64,000 nucleotides of DNA from Linderina pennispora (taxonomy: Eukaryota; Kickxellomycota; Kickxellomycetes; Kickxellales; Kickxellaceae). The notes beneath the pieces were generated by a model that did no database searches, was not told where the DNA came from, and saw only the letters and a list, made by a program, of their open reading frames with translations. Below are positions 1-9,496 of this stretch, piece after piece; the first letter of the stretch is position 1; every line of letters starts with the position of its first letter. The translations under genes and the position numbers were made by a program. The DNA lies in the NCBI RefSeq assembly GCF_002104995.1, contig NW_024468260.1:62001-126000 (forward strand). The letters run 5' to 3'.

Positions 1-23
1 GACCACTGAGCAGACTTGCCTAT

Positions 24-64
24 TTTTTTGTGATTCCATATTATTTCTATTTTTTTGAGCACTG
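24..64 (+). repeat. Left arm of a 41-bp AT-rich inverted repeat
   Basis: The stretch is the near-exact reverse complement of 5458-5498, sharing a core that reads gtgatt(c/t)cat(a/g)ttatttc followed by a T run and gagcactg. It abuts the left LTR-like repeat, which begins at 63. The window starts 23 bases upstream, so its true outer limit is unknown. The partner arm lies just 5' of the start codon of the large minus-strand ORF. Confidence 0.6.
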
Positions 65-194
65 TTATGATGACGCCCACTTCTGCAAGCATGTCGAGGG
101 CCGCAGGTGCCACAAGCCCGAATGCCCCCTAACCAACTCTGTGGAAACAGTCATCCCCAACCAGGAGGAATCGCTGTTCCCCACAGACACGACA
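63..194 (+). repeat. LTR-like repeat C, left copy
   Basis: About 132 bp that recur in direct orientation at 5811-5945 with only scattered differences and one C-run length change. It starts TGTTATG and ends ..CGACA, so it has the TG...CA ends of an LTR and shares its first seven bases with the two other LTR-like families at 5962-8361. A motif resembling a tRNA primer-binding site follows two bases downstream. It is short for an LTR, so a degraded or non-autonomous element is possible. No clear target-site duplication is visible around the pair. Confidence 0.55.
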
Positions 195-196
195 AA

Positions 197-214
197 TGGA
201 GCCCGACAGGGAGG
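197..214 (+). other. Primer-binding-site-like motif
   Basis: TGGAGCCCGACAGGGAGG begins two bases after the left LTR-like repeat. It has the TGG start of a retroelement primer-binding site and resembles the known tRNA-Lys-type site (TGGCGCCCGAACAGGGAC), with one substitution and one missing base over the first 17 positions. The position, immediately inside a 5' LTR, is what a reverse-transcribing element needs. Matching it to this organism's own tRNA-Lys 3' end would be the test. Confidence 0.4.
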
Positions 215-282
215 AATCTAACATGATAGTGATATGCACGGCGTCTCTCCGTACGCCATGAAGTGAGGCAGAACAGCCCGCA

Positions 283-2221
283 CTACTGGAGCAAAGATAA
301 AAGGTCATCGGCCAGTATGGCATAAGACATCGCGCAACAGCACGTCTCCGCCTCTCCACAGCGGAGTACCCCTTCATCATTCCACTGCTCGATGGCGGCT
401 GACACCCGTGCCTCGACGCTCTCTTTCCAGCAGGTTAAGGTGCCTGCAAGTAGTGGATTCTGGAATTGCCCTGCGCTGGCGCTCGGCCACACCTCACCAC
501 CCTCGTCGCCCACCAAGCCTGATGAGCGCCACACCCCCTGGACTCTGCGGACACTGGCACACGGCCCGGCACAATCATCAACCACCGCTGCAACGTGGCC
601 GAGGGCCCAGAGGGCCAGAGCCAGACCCTCTGGGGCAACAGACGCTGAGAAAAGGGGTGACGAGTCTGAATCTGGGGGTTCAACACCAGTCGAACCGCGC
701 ACACTAGCCAGGCAGGGCCCCAGTTGTCCGGTCGGCCCGGGCGCGGGAGCGCACTGCCGGTGCACTGCCCCGCCCCCAATGCACCTCCCCGCACCAGGTC
801 CCTGTTCAGCTCTGCCCTCAGACACGCCCGCGGCAACAGCTGCAAGTTTTCTTCCAACTCTCAAGGTGTTGGGCAGTGTCACCCGACTCCTCAGGACTGC
901 ACCGCGCCTAAGCCCGCGCCCGCATGCGGGACCTCGGGTCCACGTGTGCCCGGTCCGGCAGCAGTCCACTGTGGTGGCTGGTCCATGGTGCCTCGCGGCC
1001 ACCGTGGTATCCTGGACCACCTGCGCAGGAGGGCAAGCGTCTTCTAATTCAGCAAACAAGCGGAATGCAGAATTGCCTGTAGCCACACGCACACTCCGCT
1101 CTGACCCAGGGCAGGCCGGCGTCTCGTCACGTACCACGCCGCTGGCACAGGCAGGCGACCATCCGGCCGCATCACCCACAGCTTGCTGTGCCCCAACCAG
1201 GTGCATCGGAACCGTCCTACTCGCCGCAGCCCCAGCGCCAACATCCGTGGACGGACCCGTGCGGTGTGGTGCAGCAGTATCCAAACCCACCGCTCGCGTC
1301 CCACTCAGCCCCTCAGCAGCCCAATGCTGGATGCCCCCCGTTAGGAATTCCCGGCAGAGAGCCCCAACAGCAGCGTGAGCCACACCAGGGTTGCAGGCAA
1401 CTGGCCAAGCTTCAAGGAGAAGTGTCGCATCCACTCTCCCCCCCCCCCGCGTGACCCCCGGTCCACTCGGGTACAGCCTGGCATCCTGTGACCATGGGCA
1501 AGCACCTGCGCACCAGCATCATGCGCAGCGTGGCCAGACCAGGTTGTGGGGCCGCGGGTCCTTTGCAGGCCTGCATGGTGCCATCGCCCAGCATTTCCCC
1601 CGCGTCTGCAAGCTGGCGGCTGGTCTCGGGAGAGCGCACGACACCACACCAATGACAGGTGCAGTGTGCGGCGTGGTCCTTGCTGCCAGTGTCAGTCAAC
1701 ACCAACGTAGCCAGTACTGCGTACACCAGCGCCAGTGCAGCCGCCACTTGCAGCTGAGCACGCCTGATGCGGGCGAGTGAGTCGTCCCCGGCGGCAGCTC
1801 CAATTTCCTGGGCTGTGTGTGGCCTGAGGCGAGCTGGCCGAGCGGGCTGGCGGCGCACGTCTCTCCCAGCCGGGAAATGCGGCGGGCGTGGGCGCCCCAC
1901 TGCTGCCTAGCACTTCAGGATCCAGGCCCGGCAGCTTCTGCCCGCATGCCTTAAGAATCTCCCTGCACTCCACCACTGACAGACTTACACTGCAGCTTGG
2001 AAAGCCGCGCAGGCCTGTCTTTACGCTAGCGGCGCCCAGTGGCCCACGCTGGCCCAATTGTCCAGGAAGGCGTGATGAGACCCCGACGCTGCCCACTCCC
2101 TGGCAGCCAGGGAAAGAGCCTTCAGCGGTGGCCTTGGGACGCAGACAGCGCGTGGTCCTGCCAGTGGAGTGAGCCTGGTCTTCGCAGCCCGCAGTGACAC
2201 CAGCACACGCCAGGCTTGCAG
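283..2221 (-). CDS. Probable broken 3' continuation of the large orphan ORF
   Basis: Three overlapping minus-strand open frames (2321-1692, 1900-1412 and 1434-283; 209, 162 and 383 codons) follow the stop of the 1,074-codon ORF. They share its unusual composition, rich in Ala, Gly, Val, Cys and Trp. Each hands over to the next by a one-frame shift, like the shifts seen in conserved genes later in the window. I infer that the original protein ran on to about 283, giving some 1,700 residues in all, and that extra bases split it here. No domain or motif is recognised. It could also be chance open frame in GC-rich DNA, although the 383-codon stretch is long for that. Confidence 0.35.
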
Positions 2222-5200
2222 CTATGCTGACAGCATCACAAGCGCCAGCTGCACGGAATAGTTCGTGCTGGCGGGGCACACCTTCACGACTGAGGCCTTT
2301 CCCCCCGCGCTCCCAGTCCAACCCCTGAGCCTAGTGAGCCGGGTGTATCGCCGGGAAGCGACACCGTAGTCACCAGCGCCCCGGCCAGCCATCCCCCCCC
2401 CGCTGAGAAGGATGGGCAGGGCCACTGCTTGGGGATCCAGTACCACAGCCTCCGCCGACCACACCCCCGGCGCACAGTTGGACGCCGGTGTGCCGGCTGC
2501 CCCAACGCTGGGGCTATCAGCCCACAGTGCCTTCTCCCGGATCCAGCCTGGCAGCAGGGGTTGCCGTGGCGCGCAAGCCCATTGCCCAGCAATGCCCTCA
2601 GTGTGCCAGGGTGTGCCTACGCCGCGGCCCACCACCGTCCGCCCAACCACACGGACAGCGCGGCAGCCGGAGCCTGCTGCTCCACCACCACTAGTGAGGT
2701 GGCGGCTCCCAGCAAGGCCCGCGGCTCCGTCGGCCTGTGCTAGCTTGCTCGCCACCTGCAACATACCATAGGGAGCTGGGCCTGCGCAACTGATCCCTAG
2801 CGGTACGCAATACCTCACTTCTCCAGCCCGTGCGACAAGCTGCTGCACCCTGCCAGAGCGGCGGCGGCCATTCGGGGCCCCGGTTGGCAGTACGGCATTG
2901 CCGGCCAAGGCACACCAGTCCGCCAGGGCCTGAGTGCCATCCTCAGCCAGTCTTGACCCCGTGGCCAGCAGTGGCCCACAGAACGCATGTTCTGGCACTT
3001 GTTCAACCCATATGGGCACAAAACGCAGGGTGTTTCCAACCGCTCCGAGGCTTGACCCTTCTGCCTGACCAGCGTATTCCCATATGCCCCACCACTGCAC
3101 CCCGGAGACCACTACCAAACTGACAGTGGCAGCTGGCACACGCCCTGGTAACATGGCGGCCAATGAGTGTATTTTCCTGTTGGGCACTAGCCCCACACAA
3201 GTGCTAGCCCTCAGTGCAGCAAGATGCGAGTCCAAATCACTGCCAGAGGGGATCGCACCACAGTGGCCTGACAACAGGGCCACAGGTAGTATCACCTGCC
3301 GCCCACTTGGCCCTGCTGGCTCTGGTGGTGCGCTGCCACCAGCAACCGAGCTAGTGGAAGTGGGTTCCCCAGAGGCCGCCCGCGTCCGCCGACACACGAG
3401 CAATGCAACCGTGTGACTCAGGGGGATCGTAGGGGCACCGCGCCCCACCTTCCCACAGGCTGGTGGCAACCGTGAACCATCTGATAAGAAGTGGGCCCGC
3501 CTCACCTGCCTCCAAGGCCCGACCCACCCCGAGCGCTGGACGTGGCCTGGCTCTTCAAGTAGGAGCTGCAAAACCATGCCCAAGGGTATCCACAGGTTGG
3601 CTTCAGCCGCCACCCACGCGCCACCGCACTCTGCGGCCAGCCGCCCGCGCGATCGACTCCCAACCTCACCGAAGCCCAAGCCACCCAAACAGCCATGTTT
3701 TCCACTACATGCTCCAGCCGCTAGGGGCAGTAAGCGCAAAACCGGATGCTGCGCGCTAGCACGTAATGCAGCTGCTATGATGCGTCTGTAGCGCAGAACC
3801 ACTTCCACCACCCAGCCACGCAGCCCCGGGTGGCCTGGTGCTGCACCACTGACTGCTGGTGGAAGCCAAGCTGCCTCGGTCGCAGGGCGAGGTTCCTCGG
3901 TGCCTCCAGCACCGTGCATCGTGCAACAGGGGCACTCGACGCAGTCGAACGGTGCGCACAGCCTACCCTCCATGGCTATCGTCACTGATGGGCCTAGCGC
4001 AGCTTCCTCGCGGTAAGCTGTCGTGACTAGTGGCCCGAAGAGCAGGTGGCCCAGGCGCACGGGAATGCCTCCGGGGAGGGCCTGCCCACCATATAGCTGT
4101 GATGGCTTGGCGCCGCACGCCGCAGCTACCACCTCAGGCAGCCGGTAAGCCAAAACTGCCCCCGTACATAGGGCGCAGGACACCTTTAAGCCATCCACCC
4201 CAGTGCGGCCAGCCCGCCACATGCGAGCCCCTGAGCAGATAGACCACACTTGGCCAATGACAGCACTCAGTACTAGGCGTTGTGAGGCCCTTCCGAACAT
4301 GCCAGGGTCACTCAGGGCCGCAACGCCAGCCTCGAAGAGTGCCCCAGTCTTAGACGGCGGGACTAATGACGGGAAGAAGCAGACGTCCCCGGAGGGTGAG
4401 CACCAGTCGTGGCACTCGAAGTCCGAGGCCAGGACTTCGGCCACACCCCCAGACAACAGGGCGCGCTCAGCTGGCCCGCCGGTGAAATACCCGGCAGCGC
4501 CGAATCCAATACCCGCCAGCCAGCCATCCATCACTGCGGCCGTCTTAACACACAGGCCAGCACAAGCCTCGCCACAGCGACCCTCCCCAAAATCTGCGGT
4601 GCGAGCATGCCCGCGTGTGTGGCCCCGGCGGCGGCACACAGCGACAGCTATGTCGTACCCACTCTCATATGGGACTCGGACCCAGCCTGACCGCAGCAGC
4701 GCATGAGGCCTGTCCAAGAGCAACCCGGGCTGATGGGCGGCCAGGCCAGCTCCGCCCACGGACTGTGTGCCGCTGCGGTGCCTGCGCGCACCCGTGCCAC
4801 AAACGATCCTGACCGTTGCCCGCACCACGTTGCCTTCAGTGCACGCTGGCTGCCCGGCCCAGTGGCTTGCCGCCCACCACCGTTGAGTGGCCGTTGCTGC
4901 GGCCACAACAGGCCCCCGTGGCAAGGCTGGCCCTAGTCCCCGGCCTTCCAAGTACTCGTCAGCCCAGGCCTCAGCGGAGGCTGCACCAATCCCTGACAGC
5001 CGACCGCTAAGCTCAGCAGCCACCACGCCATGCTGCCCCAGCATACCACTACACGCCAACGCGGCCCCAGCAAGGAGTGGTCTGCTACACTCCCCAAAGC
5101 CAGTGAGACCTCCAACGAGCCTGGATCCGCCAACCGGCTGCGCCGCGCCAACCCCTGGATCTGCCCGTTCCTGCCAGGCGGCGACAATCGACCACCACAC

Positions 5201-5446
5201 CCCCTTGCCCTCCTGGGCTGGGTGCTCGACCTGCCGGGACAGCGGTAGCCACCCACTTGCAGCCGCGCAAAGCTCCGCCCGTGCAGGCAGTGGTGTGCTC
5301 CAACCAGCCGATGCACCACACGGCACCCCTGCGGCACAGGCCTCAACAAGCGCACTGGGCCCGGCGTTGTAGCTGAATGAACTGCCATCCCATCCCAAGT
5401 TGCTCCCATGCAACACTAGTGAGTCTTCTTGCGTTGAACGATCCAT
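2222..5446 (-). CDS. Large orphan ORF inside an LTR-bracketed GC-rich block
   Basis: An uninterrupted 1,074-codon frame from an ATG at 5446. The frame is open a further 28 codons upstream but without an earlier ATG. At this GC content a random frame would meet a stop within a few dozen codons, so the length argues for real or recent coding. The protein is rich in Ala, Gly, Val, Leu and Ser with many Trp and Cys, including a cysteine cluster of the form FDCVECPCC. I see no signal peptide, no reverse-transcriptase YxDD-type motif, no integrase or transposase signature and no known fold. It runs antisense to the direction implied by the flanking LTR-like repeats and primer-site motif. Its 5' end abuts the right arm of the inverted repeat (5458-5498), which could hold its promoter. 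Function unknown. Confidence 0.55.
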   Translation of the reverse strand: MDRSTQEDSLVLHGSNLGWDGSSFSYNAGPSALVEACAAGVPCGASAGWSTPLPARAELCAAASGWLPLSRQVEHPAQEGKGVWWSIVAAWQERADPGVGAAQPVGGSRLVGGLTGFGECSRPLLAGAALACSGMLGQHGVVAAELSGRLSGIGAASAEAWADEYLEGRGLGPALPRGPVVAAATATQRWWAASHWAGQPACTEGNVVRATVRIVCGTGARRHRSGTQSVGGAGLAAHQPGLLLDRPHALLRSGWVRVPYESGYDIAVAVCRRRGHTRGHARTADFGEGRCGEACAGLCVKTAAVMDGWLAGIGFGAAGYFTGGPAERALLSGGVAEVLASDFECHDWCSPSGDVCFFPSLVPPSKTGALFEAGVAALSDPGMFGRASQRLVLSAVIGQVWSICSGARMWRAGRTGVDGLKVSCALCTGAVLAYRLPEVVAAACGAKPSQLYGGQALPGGIPVRLGHLLFGPLVTTAYREEAALGPSVTIAMEGRLCAPFDCVECPCCTMHGAGGTEEPRPATEAAWLPPAVSGAAPGHPGLRGWVVEVVLRYRRIIAAALRASAQHPVLRLLPLAAGACSGKHGCLGGLGFGEVGSRSRGRLAAECGGAWVAAEANLWIPLGMVLQLLLEEPGHVQRSGWVGPWRQVRRAHFLSDGSRLPPACGKVGRGAPTIPLSHTVALLVCRRTRAASGEPTSTSSVAGGSAPPEPAGPSGRQVILPVALLSGHCGAIPSGSDLDSHLAALRASTCVGLVPNRKIHSLAAMLPGRVPAATVSLVVVSGVQWWGIWEYAGQAEGSSLGAVGNTLRFVPIWVEQVPEHAFCGPLLATGSRLAEDGTQALADWCALAGNAVLPTGAPNGRRRSGRVQQLVARAGEVRYCVPLGISCAGPAPYGMLQVASKLAQADGAAGLAGSRHLTSGGGAAGSGCRAVRVVGRTVVGRGVGTPWHTEGIAGQWACAPRQPLLPGWIREKALWADSPSVGAAGTPASNCAPGVWSAEAVVLDPQAVALPILLSGGGMAGRGAGDYGVASRRYTRLTRLRGWTGSAGGKASVVKVCPASTNYSVQLALVMLSA

Positions 5447-5457
5447 GTGGATGAACT

Positions 5458-5498
5458 CAGTGCTCAAAAAATAGAAATAACATGAAATCACAAGAAAA
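5458..5498 (-). repeat. Right arm of the 41-bp inverted repeat
   Basis: Reverse complement of 24-64 over about 41 bp with few mismatches. It ends 11 bases 5' of the ATG of the large orphan ORF, so it lies in that gene's presumed leader or promoter. From here to 5810 the sequence is AT-rich and holds no gene that I can support. Confidence 0.6.
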
Positions 5499-5810
5499 TC
5501 TTCTAAAGTTAACTGAGGCGTTATACGCAAAGTTTTATAAATAAGAAATGAGAAAATACTAAGCGGCTAAACCGATAAAGAAGAAGAAAAAGAAAAGTTC
5601 TTTCAGAGAGAAACTCAACGTCACATAGTTGGTGGTCTGTCTAGTCAGGATTTTCCTCACAGTGACTTGCCGATTTGGGACTAACTGTGTAGTCCATCGA
5701 CTAGTGTCCAACATCTTCACACAGAATTGTTTCATCCTCTCCCAATCAGTCATTTTCAAATTACCCTTAAAATCAGAGTTTCTAAATAGTCAGCAATACA
5801 TATCAGACAC

Positions 5811-5945
5811 TGTTATGACGACGCCCACTTCTGCAAGCATGTCGAGGGCCGCAGGTGCCACAAGCCCAAATGCCCCCCTAACCAACTCTGTGGAAACAGT
5901 CATCCCCAACCAGGAGGAATCACTGTTCCCCGCAGACATGGCACA
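5811..5945 (+). repeat. LTR-like repeat C, right copy
   Basis: Direct repeat of 63-194, running from TGTTATGACG to ..ATGGCACA. The bases right after it (cagcagctt) are the same as those after the inverted LTR B copy at 8361. This suggests that several elements entered one ancestral site upstream of the tRNA gene. A purine-rich tract expected just 5' of a 3' LTR is not obvious. Confidence 0.55.
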
Positions 5946-5961
5946 CAGCAGCTTTTACGAT

Positions 5962-6385
5962 TGTTATGCTCAACTCAGATGAGCATGAACATGACGAAGT
6001 CCACCTTCGAGATCAAGATCAAGATCAAGACCCGGGTCAAAACAACATCACACATGCGCAAGGTTCCATTCGGAATACAAACACAAGATCAAGTACACTG
6101 CCTCACCTATGGAACTAGTCCGCACTTTATGCTCCTCATAGGGATCCTAACACAGGAATCCCTATTGTATACACTACACCTAAAGTGTAGCCAAGACACT
6201 CGTTGACTACTCCATATATATGGAGAAGTCAGGCCAACAAGACAAGACAAGAACAAGCCCCTGAATAGTCTAAGAACTCAGAACTTGTTCCAATATAACC
6301 TGTCACAATCCCAACATATTCACCTCGACCCTTGAGCTCTGGTTCGAGCTCCTCCAGTGCTAGCTCCTTTGCTAGCATATTATCA
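5962..6385 (+). repeat. LTR-like repeat A, copy 1 (3' truncated)
   Basis: Starts TGTTATGCTCAAC and is similar along its length to 7462-7885. The match stops after gcatattatca, so the last ~17 bases of the family are missing. It contains a (gatcaa)n stretch near 6020 and a perfect 16-bp palindrome, CTCCATATATATGGAG, at 6210-6225 that may be a TATA-type promoter core. No coding region of a retroelement adjoins it, so it looks like a solo or truncated LTR. Confidence 0.65.
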
Positions 6386-7002
6386 TGTTCTGCCATGACC
6401 TGCTTCGACAGGTCTGGCAGTCATGGGGGGAGTAGCATTGATCATTGCCATCTTAAATAATTCTTGTTTGTGAGAATAAAATAGGAGATTGACAAGGTAG
6501 TCTGTCTACACACAGAGAGTGTAGTAAGGTATGAAGAGATTCGGGGGGGGGGTGTTTGCTTGCTTTAATGAGTGCCAAGTGCACAGATATGAGTTGAGTA
6601 TTCTTTGGCTTGCACTAAATCTGCTCCGTTCCATCAATGGTGAACAACTTAGATACACGAAAAACCTACTGAAAAATACTACTGAATCCAAGAGCTACTA
6701 TCATATCGTCATACTTTTATATGGATCCTGTGGAGGCATCCTTCACTGTTGGACATACAATGATCTGACTCGGATCCCAATTATTTATAGGCCATAAGGA
6801 CTAAATCACAGCTTTCTGGGCTGCCAGTCCTTGCTCCTATTTTTATCGACATCTACCTTGAGCTCAGTATATGAAAATATCACACAAGGACAGCTTCGAT
6901 GATTTCTCACATCATTTAGTGATCACCTTGATGTGCCCACTGATTTGTAGTTGATCCATGGAATGCCTGACACAAGGTCACAGCATTACATCACTCCTAC
7001 CA
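6386..7002. other. Spacer between LTR-like repeats, no gene supported
   Basis: AT-rich sequence with a run of ten G at 6542-6551 and an 88-codon plus-strand frame at 6531-6797 that matches nothing I recognise. It may be the remnant of a retroelement interior. Confidence 0.4.
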
Positions 7003-7457
7003 TGTTATGCTCGAATCTGATGAGCATGAACATGATGACTTGGCTCGAACTCCCACGATATCCCCTAACCCGGCTCCCATGGATCTAAGTCCGCACGTGG
7101 TACAACAATACAGTACCTTTATGCCACAAAGACCAGTGACCAGTATTCCTGTCATTCATGCAATGCAACATCACTAGCAAGATACTAGTGCATCGAAGCA
7201 TATATATGCTTCAACTCAACAAGACTCTAAGACAATTCATCATCCAGTATCTACTAGAGTTCCCTACTTGTATATTCTGTTTCAACCTGTTTTCCTCCTG
7301 TTTTGAGTTCGAATACAATTTATTTGAACTTCAACCCGAACCCGACAAGATCCCCTGACTCCGTCCTCCTACTCTAGCACCTGACTTGGACACATCCGCA
7401 AGTAGTTCCTCTAGCCCCAAGTTCTACTCCGTTGCTTCCTCTGCCACTGACATAATA
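7003..7457 (+). repeat. LTR-like repeat B, copy 1
   Basis: About 455 bp starting TGTTATGCTCGAATC, closely matched by the inverted copy at 7907-8361. It ends cataata, where the other copy ends CATAACA. It carries an 18-bp palindrome, GAAGCATATATATGCTTC (7195-7212), just after an inverted CACTAG/CTAGTG pair. It is followed by CAGC and then directly by LTR A copy 2. Confidence 0.7.
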
Positions 7458-7461
7458 CAGC

Positions 7462-7902
7462 TGTTATGCTCAACCCGGATGAGCATGAACATGATGAAGC
7501 TCACCTTCAAGATCAAGATCAAGATCAAGACCCAGGTCAAGACAACATTACACATGCACAAGGTTCCACTTGCAATATAAACACAAGTGCACTGCCTCAT
7601 CTACAGAATAAGTCCGCCCTTTATGCTCCTCTTATAGATCCTAACACAGGAATTCCTATCATATATGCTACACATAAAGTGTAGCCAAGACACTCATTGA
7701 CTACTCCATATATATGGAGAAGTCAGACCGACAAGACAAGACAAGAACAACAAGCCCCCGAATATTCCTTAACTCAGAACCTATTTGCCAATATAACCCA
7801 TTATGATCCCAACCTTCTCTCCCCAACGTCTGAGCTCCGGTTTGAGCTCTTCTAATGCTAGCTCCTTTGCTAGCATATTATCACTCCCACCAAGTGATAA
7901 CA
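7462..7902 (+). repeat. LTR-like repeat A, copy 2 (full length)
   Basis: 441 bp from TGTTATGCTCAAC to GTGATAACA, giving short inverted ends (TGTTAT and ATAACA). It is flanked on both sides by CAGC (7458-7461 and 7903-7906), a candidate 4-bp target duplication. The palindrome CTCCATATATATGGAG is at 7704-7719. There is no interior coding region, so it is read as a solo LTR. Confidence 0.7.
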
Positions 7903-7906
7903 CAGC

Positions 7907-8361
7907 TGTTATGTCAGTGGCAGAGGAAGCAATAGAGTAGAACTCGGGGCTGGAGGAACTACTTGCAGATGTGTCCGAGTCGGGTGCTAGAGCAGGAGGA
8001 CGGAGTCAGGGGATCTTGTCGGGTTTGGGTTGAAGTTCAAATAAATTGTATTCGAACTCAAAACAGGAGGAAAACAGGTTGAAACAGAATAGATGAGTAG
8101 GGAACTCTAGTAGACACTGGATGATGAATTGTCTTGGAGTCTTGTCGAGTTGAAGCATATATATGCTTCGATGCACTAGTGTCTTGCTAGTGACGTTGCG
8201 TTGCATGAACGACGGGAATACCGGTCACTGGTCTTTGCGGCATAAAGGTACTGCATTGTTGTACCACGTGCGGACTTAGATCCATGGGAGCCGGGTCAGG
8301 GGATATCGTGGGAGTTCGAGCCGAGTCATCATGTTCATGCTCATCTGATTCGAGCATAACA
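7907..8361 (-). repeat. LTR-like repeat B, copy 2 (inverted)
   Basis: On the minus strand it runs from TGTTATGCTCGAATC to GACATAACA, with perfect 7-bp inverted ends (TGTTATG and CATAACA). It is flanked by CAGC at 7903-7906 and again at 8362-8365. It lies 42 bp upstream of the tRNA-Glu gene and has the palindrome GAAGCATATATATGCTTC at 8152-8169. It is the best preserved copy and defines the ends of the family. Confidence 0.75.
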
Positions 8362-8403
8362 CAGCAGCTTGTACGATGATTATCTCGTGAAGAGCGCTTC
8401 AAA

Positions 8404-8475
8404 TCCGCAATGGTCCAGTGGCTAGGATCCGACGCTCTCACCGTCGTGGCCGGGGTTCGATTCCCCGTTGCGGAA
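8404..8475 (+). tRNA. tRNA-Glu (CTC anticodon)
   Basis: A complete cloverleaf is visible. The acceptor stem pairs TCCGCAA with TTGCGGA and is followed by discriminator A. The D arm is GTCCAGTGGCTAGGAT. The anticodon stem CGACG/CGTCG closes the loop CTCTCAC with anticodon CTC. The T arm is CGGGG, TTCGATT, CCCCG. The internal promoter boxes are intact (box B GGTTCGATTCC) and no intron is present. A T5 run follows immediately. Its upstream flank is filled with LTR-like repeats. Confidence 0.95.
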
Positions 8476-8480
8476 TTTTT
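8476..8480 (+). terminator. RNA polymerase III terminator of tRNA-Glu
   Basis: TTTTT starts directly after the discriminator base, the usual Pol III stop signal. Confidence 0.85.
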
Positions 8481-9496
8481 GCACCCTGCGAGTCCTATCT
8501 CTTGTTTTATACTTCTCACCCTTGTTGAAGCGGTAGCTTGATCCATCTGGTGTGTCACTTCCACTGCTGATATAATGTCACTTTTTCTATTTCATATTTT
8601 GTTATTGTAAATGTTATTGACGCCGTTCCTCGTCTTTACCATTTATCATGCCGTATAGTATCATTATTATTGTTACCGTTATTTCATGCGAAAGCTGGTT
8701 AGGATCATCTCTATATTAGTTGAGCTCGCATCGAAGGCGCCGCAAGTATAGCATATCTATGTTGTAATATGCGTATGGAACTCTACGCCATATTAGTGGG
8801 CCTATCATTAGGCCAATATCAACCTATTGAATAGTGCAACCGCTCCATTATACCATTTTTGAATTCCGTTCACTATTCCATCAAGCAATGGTGCTGCTTT
8901 TCGCCGGATCCGGGTGCCAGCATCAATGGTGTCGCCAATAACGGTGCCCAGGACCAAGCCCGTGGTAGTGGAGGTTCCCGGTCCAGCTGCTATTGTTCGC
9001 AGCTCGGATTCGGACTTCTGAAGGACAATGTTACATGGCTGTGGCACGAGCATCTTCGATTATTAGCATGGCCATGTCCGACTCTTGTTGGTTTTCCCTT
9101 TTTGTTCTCCAAGTAGAAACCTTCCAAAACTCCAGCACCATATATATCAATAAACACCAGCAATAATTCTACATCACTTTGGGTGTTTGTGGTTTTGTAT
9201 TACTGGAGGACATTCATAAATCGAATTATGTAATCCCATGTGCATGTTTTCGGCACAAGCACACAAGGGTGGCCGTGGTATTTCCATTGTGATGGTGATA
9301 GTGCAATGTCTCATTTATTGCTTGGATCTTTAGTATCCAATAATTACAATTAGATTTCCTGATTAACACTTCGTCGATGGAGTTTTTTTTGCTGGTCTCT
9401 GTCTGTCTCGCTGTTAACTGACGCTTCCCTTTTCCTCTTAGCAGCCTCAGCATCGATTTCTTAAGTTTTCACGTACACAAACGCGCCTGGAGGAAA
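8481..9496. other. Intergenic, no gene supported
   Basis: AT-rich. An 81-codon ATG frame on the minus strand (9053-8808) is the only candidate and has no recognisable family or composition signal. Confidence 0.5.

Noticed and set aside
392-1378. Plus-strand 328-codon frame and other Pro/Ser-rich plus-strand frames in 1-5.4 kb
   Set aside because: They overlap the longer minus-strand frames, end at scattered stops in different phases and show the skewed Pro/Ser/Thr composition expected of a shadow in GC-rich DNA.
2222-5446. Large orphan ORF as a reverse transcriptase, transposase or viral polymerase
   Set aside because: No YxDD/FxDD, DDE, HUH or polymerase motif A/C-like sequence is visible anywhere in the translated frame.
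8808-9053. 81-codon ATG frame on the minus strand downstream of tRNA-Glu
   Set aside because: Short, no family marks, overlapped by an equally long frame on the other strand; nothing separates it from chance.
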